A DNA stretch of 6,911 nucleotides, from the NCBI GenBank assembly GCA_002172355.2, contig NHGH02000024.1, positions 20,350 through 27,260 of the forward strand, given 5' to 3'. Within the stretch, counting starts at the first letter, position 1, and each line of letters begins with the position of its first letter. Origin of the DNA: Euryarchaeota archaeon TMED132. GTDB lineage: Archaea; Thermoplasmatota; Poseidoniia; Poseidoniales; Poseidoniaceae. The notes under the pieces are model-generated. The model saw only the letters and a list, made by a program, of their open reading frames with translations, was not told where the DNA came from and searched no databases. Made by a program: the position numbers and the translations under genes. This document shows, in pieces, positions 1-5,955 of this stretch.

Positions 1-22
1 TTGAAGTCTCTAAAACTTTGAT

Positions 23-2065
23 TCAGCCGACTATCTTTATCGTTCTTGAGCAACCAGTGCAAGCAATTCGAAGAGGTCTTATGTCACTGGTAACCAGATT
101 TACTGTTTGGCAGGCTGGACAACCTATAGTTGGTAATGTATTTTCTACTGGCGTAGCAGCAGCAGGGCTTTCTAGATGACGTCTGGGGCTGACCAAACAG
201 GTTATGAACCACAAAGATACAACTGTAATTGCTGCACCTCCGATAAATACTGGTGGATAAGAAAAATAGTAAATTAACATTACGAGCGGAATCAAAACTA
301 ATTCAAACATCAAGAATCTGCGATGTCGATTTCTTGTAATTCGCAAACAAAACAATAATCCAAGCAAAAATATTACACCTGTTAAAGCAATAAGTGTAGT
401 AGGGCCATAGAAAATCGAGTTTGTTGGTTGAATGGTAATTGTGAAATCTTCTGAAGGACTAATTGAGTCTCCTTCCACAGTGATCTTTTCGCCCCAAGGC
501 ATTCTTGAATGTTTAAAAATTAAGTCTTCGGATTCTAACAACTCAGCGCCTGCAAAGGAGGTCATTCCTGAAGATGTCGCTTCAATTTTCAATGAATAAT
601 CTTGCCAAATAGTATCCGAACTAGAAGATGTAAATGTTCTCATCAAAACAAAATTGGTATCTTCATCAATGGTTTGCAGAGTAGAAAACTGTAGTTTCAA
701 GGGATGATAAACAACACTGGTTTCACCCATCAAGTCTACTGAAATTGAGATAGTGTCAAAATCACTTTGATCTCCAATAAGTTCCCCGCTATCTATCTGC
801 ATACCATTGATATCGGTCATGTAAGTCCTATATCGATTCGCCATTTCTCTTTGAAATTGTTCCAACTCAACCGATTCAATGTTTTTACTGACCCTTTCTT
901 CATCGGTAATAGAACCAGGATTCCAACCCCTTAGTACTGAATTAGGAGCTATGTTTACATCTCCAATGTGGTCCATTCCCCATCTCATCCAAAAAGCCAT
1001 TTCACCATCTATTTCCAAAGTGGTTAAGCGGGATAGTTTCAACTTACCTTTGGAAATTGACAACTCAACTATTTGCTCGACTGCTAGTGGACTTCCAACA
1101 CCGCTTGTTCGCAGTGGTTCATCTTGTGGATAAAATGTTCCTGTCCCTCCACCTCCATCAAATGTTTCTACCAAGAAATCAGATTGACCAGATAGTAATG
1201 GACCAGAAGATTGTAAAGATACCCTAATAGAAACTTGGATTGTTTCTTCGCCACCAGCAGCACCCTGCCAAGTCCATGTAATTATGATAGAATCGCCACT
1301 TTGAGTCTCAACTGGATTTCCTGAAATCAATATATTATTCACTCGCAGTTCGATTGAACTAGAATAGGCCAAAGTATCAAGACCAAATGGAGAATCAATT
1401 TTTACTGGCAGGTAAATATCGCTACCATCTATTATTGGATCTTCAATAGTTAAGTCCAGTAGAGGTATTTCAGCAGAAATTTTTGACTCATGGTCGGAAG
1501 AACCCCACAAGAATTCTAACTTTGCACCACTTTCTGGAACGCTAAATACAATCGTTCTTGCTGTTAAACTTAATTCGATATCACTCGATGCTGACAAAGA
1601 AGTACTGTCAATAGGAATATCAAAATTTAGCACACCATCACCTTGAGGTAAAACAGTTGAACCAATATCAGTCGAAGCTGAAAACGATAGTGAACCAATT
1701 TTTACTGTTGCAGTAGCGTTGACCTGTGCACCACCTGCATCACTTACTTTGTAGTGAATGGCAAACGACCATGTTGATTCGGGAACTTCGCCTGGCCAAA
1801 CTTTGCCCATACTCCAAGTACCTATTTGTTCTTCAGAAGTTATAGAATTAGAAATTGCGACTGAAGATGATTCCGAGTCTAATTTCTGAGAAAATGGAGT
1901 CAAATCTCCACTCGCTCCTTCGACAAGATACAAGTCTACACTGGATGCTGTGTCACAACAAACCTGCACTGGTTCTGCAGCAACTGAATTAACAAAGGTT
2001 GTAGATAATGGCATCAAGGAAGCACAAATAAAAACCAGAAGAATGGTTGTTGCCCTACCAAACAT
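23..2065 (-). CDS. Secreted/membrane-anchored beta-rich protein with three C-terminal TM helices and a cytoplasmic zinc ribbon
   Basis: No family function is recognised. The frame opens at 2101 (692 residues), but I place the start at the ATG at 2065 (680 residues). From there the protein begins with a classic signal peptide: Arg near the N-terminus, hydrophobic TILLVFICASL, then SVAA as a likely cleavage site. Residues ~30-540 are Ser/Thr/Asp-rich and beta-prone, as in stacked Ig-like surface domains. They are interrupted at ~375-435 by a more helical stretch rich in Glu/Arg. Three hydrophobic segments follow at ~553-575, ~584-602 and ~605-624. The basic stretch RNRHRR lies between the first two and PRRH follows the third, so the positive-inside rule puts the beta region outside and the C-terminus in the cytoplasm. 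The tail holds a CPAC...CTGC zinc ribbon (Cys 649, 652, 669, 672). Such combined surface/zinc-ribbon proteins are, to my recollection, frequent in Marine Group II genomes. Possible roles are adhesion, sensing or protein-quality control; none is shown. Confidence 0.85.
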   Translation of the reverse strand: MFGRATTILLVFICASLMPLSTTFVNSVAAEPVQVCCDTASSVDLYLVEGASGDLTPFSQKLDSESSSVAISNSITSEEQIGTWSMGKVWPGEVPESTWSFAIHYKVSDAGGAQVNATATVKIGSLSFSASTDIGSTVLPQGDGVLNFDIPIDSTSLSASSDIELSLTARTIVFSVPESGAKLEFLWGSSDHESKISAEIPLLDLTIEDPIIDGSDIYLPVKIDSPFGLDTLAYSSSIELRVNNILISGNPVETQSGDSIIITWTWQGAAGGEETIQVSIRVSLQSSGPLLSGQSDFLVETFDGGGGTGTFYPQDEPLRTSGVGSPLAVEQIVELSISKGKLKLSRLTTLEIDGEMAFWMRWGMDHIGDVNIAPNSVLRGWNPGSITDEERVSKNIESVELEQFQREMANRYRTYMTDINGMQIDSGELIGDQSDFDTISISVDLMGETSVVYHPLKLQFSTLQTIDEDTNFVLMRTFTSSSSDTIWQDYSLKIEATSSGMTSFAGAELLESEDLIFKHSRMPWGEKITVEGDSISPSEDFTITIQPTNSIFYGPTTLIALTGVIFLLGLLFCLRITRNRHRRFLMFELVLIPLVMLIYYFSYPPVFIGGAAITVVSLWFITCLVSPRRHLESPAAATPVENTLPTIGCPACQTVNLVTSDIRPLRIACTGCSRTIKIVG

Positions 2066-2109
2066 CGCTACCACATGATAAACGGAACATTCATGCCTCA
2101 TAACTTAAA

Positions 2110-2120
2110 CTACTATAAGT
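2110..2120 (-). promoter_or_regulatory. Candidate archaeal TATA box for the secreted/membrane protein gene
   Basis: On the minus strand the stretch 2120-2110 reads ACTTATAGTAG. With the usual archaeal spacing of about 26 bp, transcription would begin near 2089, giving a ~24-nt leader before the ATG at 2065. A second AT-rich box (CTATATTTTTC, 2144-2134) would start near 2114 and would instead suit the ATG at 2101. No clear BRE element is seen, so this is a weak call. Confidence 0.35.
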
Positions 2121-2147
2121 TAGGAAAAAGTTCGAAAAATATAGTAG
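2110..2147. repeat. 8-bp perfect inverted repeat overlapping TATA-like boxes
   Basis: CTACTATA at 2110-2117 and TATAGTAG at 2140-2147 are perfect reverse complements separated by 22 bp, so their centres are 30 bp apart (about three helical turns). The element lies just upstream of the secreted-protein gene read on the minus strand. Each arm contains a TATA-like core in that orientation. It could be a dimeric repressor site, a weak RNA hairpin or simply two similar TATA boxes. In a short AT-rich gap, chance is a real possibility. Confidence 0.4.
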
Positions 2148-2156
2148 ATTGAAAAA
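2125..2156 (-). terminator. Candidate T-rich archaeal terminator after the helical protein gene
   Basis: Just after the TGA of the 123-residue protein gene, the minus strand carries three runs of five T (2156-2152, 2139-2135 and 2129-2125) within 32 nt and no strong GC stem. Archaeal RNA polymerase commonly terminates at such T-tracts without needing a hairpin. This would close the transcription unit that contains uS15, the RecJ-like gene and the helical protein. The tracts overlap the promoter region of the next gene. Confidence 0.5.
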
Positions 2157-2162
2157 CCCAAA

Positions 2163-2534
2163 TCAGAGTGCCTTTTCTAGTAATGCGCCTAATTCCTTTT
2201 CGAAAAGAGAAACAATCGCTTCTCCTACTTCGCCTTGCAAATCATCTGGTAGAAGCCTTAGGCCCAACCTTGTTGCAGCTCTCGTAGCCTTGAGTTCAGC
2301 ATAAATCGTACGTGCTTTAGTATGGAAATAGTAGGCTACAGCTTCTTTAATTTCCTGCTTTAACTCAGGATCTTCTTCTACTTTGGAACGGATATGGGAC
2401 TTAAGTTCGTCCTTTACAAGATCACGGAATGCATCTATTACCAAATCCTCAGTTGACATCAAGTCCTGAACTTGGTCACGAATACTTCCAGTCAATAGTC
2501 TCTCAATTGCCATGACAAGCCGAGTAGGCGACAT
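2163..2534 (-). CDS. Small all-helical protein of unknown function (123 aa)
   Basis: I do not recognise this protein. It is 123 residues long, has no Cys, and is rich in Glu, Lys, Arg, Leu and Ala. It looks almost entirely alpha-helical, with amphipathic stretches at ~8-55, ~57-92 and ~97-122. The only likely breaks are the DPEL and LPDD turns. There is no signal peptide or clear membrane span. The ATG at 2534 is used; an internal Met at residue 8 (2513) is an alternative start. The gene begins 19 nt after the stop of the RecJ-like gene on the same strand, so the two are probably co-transcribed. In several archaea the slot after rpsO-recJ is held by pcc1 (a KEOPS subunit). This helical sequence does not resemble Pcc1, which is a small alpha/beta protein. 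A scaffold or replication-accessory role is conceivable from context only. Confidence 0.8.
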   Translation of the reverse strand: MSPTRLVMAIERLLTGSIRDQVQDLMSTEDLVIDAFRDLVKDELKSHIRSKVEEDPELKQEIKEAVAYYFHTKARTIYAELKATRAATRLGLRLLPDDLQGEVGEAIVSLFEKELGALLEKAL

Positions 2535-2553
2535 GGTTTGAAGTCATCGTATA

Positions 2554-3459
2554 CTAATTGCCAAGTTTACCTTGGGAAATCAATCCCCTTAGAATCGTAC
2601 TTGAGTGTGCTTTAGTCTGCCCCTCTTCAGTAGGCCAATCATTCTTAGTCAAGTGAATTTGACTATAAATATCCTGCTCTTCACCTCTAATCATCAGGCG
2701 ATGCCAGAATAGTTCTTCCAGTCGGGGAGTAGATATCACATTATCAATCAAAGAAGGTAGTGCGAGTTCACTAATTGCTTGACTTCTCGAATCAAAGTCC
2801 ATTTTATCCCAACGCTTCCTCAACCTTTTGAGCATTGTTTGGGAAAGGTTTGGAATCATGTCTTGTGCGGGAACTGAAACTTCAGGCAAAGGAACTACGC
2901 TAACTGAACCTTCATCTCTAAGAATATCTCTAATCGATGAATGTATTGGGTCAAATGTATTGTCTAATGAATCTCTCAACCATTGTCCACTGATTGCAAA
3001 TGGCCGTAAGCGCCTAACTCTAGCACCGTTAGGTGCGATTTTAGCAGCGATTGCAGCACATTGAGATACAACATCTAATGCCCCCATTCTTTCACTCTTC
3101 TTCGAACCCATTCGAACACTTACCGATAGTGGTAAAATCATTACATAATCTTTAATTTTTAAATCCGAACATTTCCATGTTTCCTCAAATGGCTGAATAG
3201 AAATTGTAAGGCCGTCTTTCTTGACATCAACTTCTTGCTTTTCTCCATGAGGTGTATGTTGCTTAGATTTTACAAGTCTGCGGCTATATCTAATGTCAGA
3301 ATCAATACATGCCGCTTCAAGATGCGATATAGCCAAAACACCTTCTAAGTCACAAGGTGCATTTAGATAGACCATTGAGGTTGATTTAATCATCTCACAT
3401 ATCGATTGAAGATACTCTTTGGCATCTTCAAATGGTGCAGATTCAAGTAAATCATTCAT
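2554..3459 (-). CDS. Diverged, probably inactive RecJ/Cdc45-like (DHH superfamily) protein
   Basis: The protein has 301 residues from the ATG at 3459; a TTG at 3468 would add three. A hydrophobic strand followed by NAPCDLEGVLAISHLEAA (~33-50) resembles DHH motif I (HxDxDG followed by a helix). In this reading the His is replaced by Pro35, Asp37 is kept and the second Asp is Glu39. A later segment with TFDP (~168-171), and a downstream LSQTMLKRLRKRW region (~205-217), resemble the central part of archaeal RecJ/GAN proteins. No DHH triad and no DHHA1 GGGH-type motif is visible, and the protein is much shorter than typical archaeal RecJ. The gene directly follows uS15, the place where many euryarchaea have recJ. 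Archaeal RecJ relatives are orthologous to eukaryotic Cdc45, part of the CMG helicase with GINS and MCM, and some are inactive. I infer a non-nuclease, Cdc45-like replication factor. The family assignment is moderate because it rests on motif memory and gene order, not an alignment. Confidence 0.5.
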   Translation of the reverse strand: MNDLLESAPFEDAKEYLQSICEMIKSTSMVYLNAPCDLEGVLAISHLEAACIDSDIRYSRRLVKSKQHTPHGEKQEVDVKKDGLTISIQPFEETWKCSDLKIKDYVMILPLSVSVRMGSKKSERMGALDVVSQCAAIAAKIAPNGARVRRLRPFAISGQWLRDSLDNTFDPIHSSIRDILRDEGSVSVVPLPEVSVPAQDMIPNLSQTMLKRLRKRWDKMDFDSRSQAISELALPSLIDNVISTPRLEELFWHRLMIRGEEQDIYSQIHLTKNDWPTEEGQTKAHSSTILRGLISQGKLGN

Positions 3460-3493
3460 TGGGCTCAACTATACCACAATGGCTCTCATTCAT
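3452..3493 (-). other. Possible 13-codon leader ORF overlapping the RecJ-like start
   Basis: On the minus strand an ATG at 3493 opens a 13-codon frame (MNESHCGIVEPNE) that ends with TGA at 3454-3452, overlapping the first codons of the RecJ-like gene (ATG at 3459). A GAGG lies three nt before this ATG, whereas the RecJ-like ATG has no clear ribosome binding site. Translational coupling is possible, but a short frame like this can easily arise by chance. Confidence 0.2.
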
Positions 3494-3497
3494 CAAC

Positions 3498-3516
3498 CTC
3501 TCCCAAAAGGGTAGAG
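3498..3516 (-). promoter_or_regulatory. Stem-loop between uS15 and the RecJ-like gene
   Basis: The minus-strand RNA can form a 7-bp stem with one bulged A: CUCU-A-CCC pairs with GGGAGAG around a UUUU tetraloop. It sits 13 nt after the uS15 stop codon. No T-run follows it, so it does not look like a terminator. It could be an mRNA-processing or stability element that separates expression of the abundant ribosomal protein from the downstream gene. Confidence 0.4.
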
Positions 3517-3529
3517 AATTAATTAGTAA

Positions 3530-3988
3530 TCACTCGACCATCAGTCTTAGTTCATCACGCTTGTATCGCCAATCGGAAGGAAGTTTACCTTCAGACTTGT
3601 AATAATTTGATAAACGGCGAATCTTTGATTCAGTAATTTCCAATGAACGCTTATTGTGAAGATCTTTGTGATTACCACTACCAAGATGATTGATAATAGC
3701 CACGGCTTGCCTCATAAGATTCATCATATCTTCAGGGTAGGTTCCTCCAATATCATTGTCAGCCAATATTGCTCCGATTCTTTTTCCGACTACTAATCTG
3801 ACATCAGGAACTGAATGTTGGTCTCTAAGAATAATTCCAATTTCAGAAGTGGTATGACCTGCTTTACCTAATTCAATTATTAGAGAGGTGACCTCTTTAA
3901 CGTTGGTATTAGACCACTCTGGAGCTTCTGAGACAAATGGCTTAGTTGAGCCACTCTTTCCCTTTCTTGATTTGTACATACGTGCCAT
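3530..3988 (-). CDS. rpsO: 30S ribosomal protein uS15 (archaeal S15p/S13e)
   Basis: uS15 binds the central domain of 16S rRNA (helices 20-22) early in assembly of the small subunit. The 152-residue product has the archaeal/eukaryotic N-terminal extension beginning MARMYKSRKGKSGS. It then has a helical region ending in a VPDVRLVVGKRI segment (~60-71). The universal S15 core is in the C-terminal half: HLGSGNHKDLHNKRSLE (~101-117), followed by KIRRLSNYY (~122-130), the conserved rRNA-contacting helices. I choose the ATG at 3988 because archaeal uS15 proteins begin MARM; the frame extends to a GTG at 3997, which would add MVI. Length matches the family (about 150). It lies between arcS and a RecJ-like gene, and the rpsO-recJ pairing is seen in many archaea. 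Its leader contains two predicted stem-loops. Confidence 0.97.
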   Translation of the reverse strand: MARMYKSRKGKSGSTKPFVSEAPEWSNTNVKEVTSLIIELGKAGHTTSEIGIILRDQHSVPDVRLVVGKRIGAILADNDIGGTYPEDMMNLMRQAVAIINHLGSGNHKDLHNKRSLEITESKIRRLSNYYKSEGKLPSDWRYKRDELRLMVE

Positions 3989-4002
3989 AATAACCACTCA
4001 AA

Positions 4003-4019
4003 GCAAGTTGGCGACTTGC
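4003..4019 (-). promoter_or_regulatory. Stem-loop in the uS15 leader, 14 nt before the start codon
   Basis: GCAAGT and ACTTGC form a perfect 6-bp stem with a 5-nt loop (CGCCA on the minus strand). A run of seven G (4025-4019) overlaps its 5' base. The stem ends 14 nt before the uS15 ATG, where it could affect ribosome access. The following sequence is only TTTGAGTGG, so it is not a convincing terminator for arcS. Confidence 0.45.
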
Positions 4020-4032
4020 CCCCCCTTCTTAA

Positions 4033-4057
4033 TCACTCCGCATGAGAGATGGAGCGA
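4033..4057 (-). promoter_or_regulatory. Second, upstream stem-loop in the arcS-uS15 gap
   Basis: On the minus strand UCGCUCC (4057-4051) can pair with GGAGUGA (4039-4033), giving 7 bp including one G-U pair around an 11-nt loop. It lies 25 nt after the arcS stop and before the G-run and second hairpin of the uS15 leader. Whether it belongs to the arcS 3' end or to the uS15 leader depends on the unknown transcription start. Confidence 0.35.
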
Positions 4058-4082
4058 GTAATACATTAGAATTGTCAAAATT

Positions 4083-5858
4083 TCAGATTCTCTGATGAGA
4101 TTTTGCCAAACGACCACCAGTTGTAGGCCATTCCCAAGCAGGAGCTACAGCTCTTGCCAAGCCTACTGGTAATCCCTCTTGATATACAAGAATGTCATTG
4201 CCCGCCTTAATATCTGAGTCGAAACTATCGATATTTGAATAAAAAATATCACCTTTCCATTTCATTCCCGCTTTGAGTTCCATTTTTGATAGAGATTTAT
4301 TCTCATGAAGCACTGGAATTGCCGCTTTAGAAAAAGAAAATCCTCTACGATCTATTGACCATATGGCGATTTGTTTGTTATCCTTCTCCAGTCTCCAAAA
4401 TGGAGGCTTACCTCTTACTGAAACCCCATCAAGCCAACTATCATTTTTCATTTGCTTTCTTGAAACACTGGCAAATGTATCCATCAATGCTCGATTATTT
4501 CTCCTATTGGGTACATCTAATCTGTCAAGTGCTTCTTTAACTGTGTTTGAAAGGTTCTCCAAAGCCTCATGTTTTCCAGCAGTCATTCCATTCCTAGTTT
4601 CAATAAGTTCTACGTCACCAGTAGATAATTTCATACTTGAATGATTTATCACTAATTGATAGTTATGTCTTTGGAGTAAGCAAAGAAGAGTATTTTGTGT
4701 TCTAAGCAATTCATCACTGGTCCAATCACCGGTAACTGGGATGTCATAATGTGATGCTGGCCATACTTCTTCTAGGTCTCTAGGAACTAAACCTAACGGC
4801 GAAGTAACCATAACTTCGTGGCAAGAATTATTGTTGATGGCTCTAATAAAACGACCGTGCGATTTAGATAAACGATATGGTTTACGGGCAGAGCATGGTA
4901 GCAAAATCAAAACTTTATCCAATCCATCTGGTGCTTGGTAACTGTTTGAAATAAAATCACACCAATCACCAACAATAGGGTCATTTAAACTAGAATGACT
5001 ACTGCAGTCCAGTTGCTTTTCCTTATCGACATGACTCGATAATAACCCCTCTTGGTCAGTACAAATCTTATCATGAAGTCTTAGGTGTTCAACGAGCTTA
5101 GGACTATTCAATGATTGCTTATCGACAAGGGAGCGAAGATTGCCGCTTGATAAATGGGATTTTATCGATGCAATCGACTGTCTCCATTGTTCGATTTGAA
5201 CCTCCATATCTGAGGATTCATTCATCGATTCAACTGGCATTCTTGGACCATTTACTGAAAGTATCGCTCCTGCAGAACTACACATCCTAGAACGAGATAG
5301 GTCGAAAATATCTACTCCAAACCAACACAGTACTGCAGCATTATCAGGGCCTCCAATTCCAGGAGTCCAAAGTAGTGAACCTGGAAATCGGTTTTTGAGA
5401 ACTTGTATTGCTTTGACCAATCTCTCTGGTTGTGCTGCAAGTTGTGCTGCATCTACCAAAACCACAATTCCTGGATTCAAATCAGGGTCGACTAATGCCT
5501 CATCGTGTGACAATCTTTGCCAAGATACAGGGAGAAGAGGTCCAATGCCTGCAGGCTCTCCTGCATCTGCTTCTTCCAAAGAAGGGGGCAATACGTGTCC
5601 AATCGATGTCTGCCAATTTGGCGCCTTTATAGAAAAATCCGGAGGTGATAAATTCAATTTTGATTCCAGCGTAATTGTTGCAGGAATCTTGTCATCTGTA
5701 AAGGATTTGAATGGAGCCAAGTATTCGTCTAGTTCCGGGTCGCCTCGAAGTTGAATTAGTATAGGAGTTTTGACCATTGGGTTACTTCTATCGCCTAAAC
5801 TCCACGAACGCGCATAGCGGTCGCGAGAAAAAACAACTCGGCCTAACTCCTGCGCCAT
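4083..5858 (-). CDS. arcS: Archaeosine synthase ArcS (TgtA2), tRNA G15 modification
   Basis: ArcS acts after archaeal TGT has inserted preQ0 at tRNA position 15. It joins lysine to preQ0 (preQ0-Lys), which the radical SAM partner RaSEA then cleaves to archaeosine. The 591-residue protein has the full family layout. The TGT-like start is VVFSRDRYARSWSLGD followed by TPILIQL at ~31-37, which supports the ATG at 5858. The TGT-like barrel includes LLWTPGIGGPDNAAVLCWFG (~162-181) and VDIFDLSRSR. The ArcS-specific motif PC-x3-KPY-x2-S-x2-H is intact at Pro321, Cys322, Lys326, Pro327, Tyr328, Ser331 and His334. It is followed by TSPLGLVPRDLEEVWP (~352-367) and PVTGDW. A C-terminal PUA domain (~510-591) would bind the tRNA. 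No CxCxxC zinc motif typical of catalytic TGT is seen. The segment ~210-300 looks variable. The gene is divergent from the secreted-protein gene at 5956 and lies 94 nt upstream of uS15. Confidence 0.95.
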   Translation of the reverse strand: MAQELGRVVFSRDRYARSWSLGDRSNPMVKTPILIQLRGDPELDEYLAPFKSFTDDKIPATITLESKLNLSPPDFSIKAPNWQTSIGHVLPPSLEEADAGEPAGIGPLLPVSWQRLSHDEALVDPDLNPGIVVLVDAAQLAAQPERLVKAIQVLKNRFPGSLLWTPGIGGPDNAAVLCWFGVDIFDLSRSRMCSSAGAILSVNGPRMPVESMNESSDMEVQIEQWRQSIASIKSHLSSGNLRSLVDKQSLNSPKLVEHLRLHDKICTDQEGLLSSHVDKEKQLDCSSHSSLNDPIVGDWCDFISNSYQAPDGLDKVLILLPCSARKPYRLSKSHGRFIRAINNNSCHEVMVTSPLGLVPRDLEEVWPASHYDIPVTGDWTSDELLRTQNTLLCLLQRHNYQLVINHSSMKLSTGDVELIETRNGMTAGKHEALENLSNTVKEALDRLDVPNRRNNRALMDTFASVSRKQMKNDSWLDGVSVRGKPPFWRLEKDNKQIAIWSIDRRGFSFSKAAIPVLHENKSLSKMELKAGMKWKGDIFYSNIDSFDSDIKAGNDILVYQEGLPVGLARAVAPAWEWPTTGGRLAKSHQRI

Positions 5859-5876
5859 ACATAATCCTGCAACCTC

Positions 5877-5884
5877 ATATTATT
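5877..5884 (-). promoter_or_regulatory. Weak candidate TATA box for arcS
   Basis: AATAATAT on the minus strand is centred about 23 bp upstream of the arcS ATG, a spacing that would yield a leaderless or nearly leaderless mRNA, as is common in archaea. An AGGA lies 9 nt before the ATG (minus strand 5870-5867), which would argue instead for a short leader. No BRE is evident. Confidence 0.3.
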
Positions 5885-5925
5885 GAAGGGTTTGAAGTTT
5901 TGAATGCCTAAGTTGAAACATTGAA
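5883..5925 (+). repeat. Cluster of five TTGAA direct repeats in the divergent promoter region
   Basis: TTGAA occurs at 5883, 5892, 5900, 5913 and 5921, all in the same orientation, with steps of 9, 8, 13 and 8 bp. The cluster fills the middle of the 97-bp gap between arcS and the divergent secreted-protein gene. It may be a set of operator half-sites. TTGAA also appears singly in other gaps (for example 2149 and 2538), so AT-rich background contributes. Confidence 0.4.
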
Positions 5926-5944
5926 TACTCTAGGATTGTTTATC

Positions 5945-5949
5945 GAGGG
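5945..5949 (+). promoter_or_regulatory. Ribosome binding site for the plus-strand secreted protein
   Basis: GAGGG lies 6 nt before the ATG at 5956 and matches the archaeal anti-Shine-Dalgarno core. It is the clearest ribosome binding site in the window and fixes this start. An in-frame TGA at 5914-5916 rules out a much longer N-terminus. Confidence 0.6.
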
Positions 5950-5955
5950 TCATCT

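Noticed and set aside
879..1133. Plus-strand open frame of 84 codons
   Set aside because: It lies fully antisense inside the large secreted-protein gene, which has a signal peptide and a coherent domain layout; the plus-strand translation has no recognisable features.
2828..3064. Plus-strand open frame of 78 codons
   Set aside because: It is antisense to the RecJ-like gene and has no ribosome binding site or family signature; it is a shadow of the real frame.
3460..3468. TTG start for the RecJ-like gene
   Set aside because: An ATG is available only three codons later and neither site has a strong ribosome binding site, so the ATG is the simpler choice; TTG cannot be excluded.
3989..3997. 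GTG start for uS15 that adds three residues
   Set aside because: Archaeal uS15 proteins begin with the MARM type of sequence, which starts at the ATG at 3988.
4003..4019. Intrinsic terminator for arcS
   Set aside because: The 6-bp stem is not followed by a T-run on the minus strand, and archaeal termination relies mainly on T-tracts.
4001..4082. Possible tRNA or small RNA gene in the arcS-uS15 gap
   Set aside because: The two stems do not assemble into a cloverleaf, no T-loop (GTTCRA) or acceptor pairing was found, and no clear C/D box pair is present.
4355..4644. Two overlapping plus-strand open frames
   Set aside because: Both are antisense to the C-terminal half of arcS, where the minus-strand frame carries family-specific sequence and leads into the PUA domain.
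5395..5754. Plus-strand open frames of 119 and 66 codons
   Set aside because: They are antisense to the TGT-like domain of arcS and show no independent coding features.
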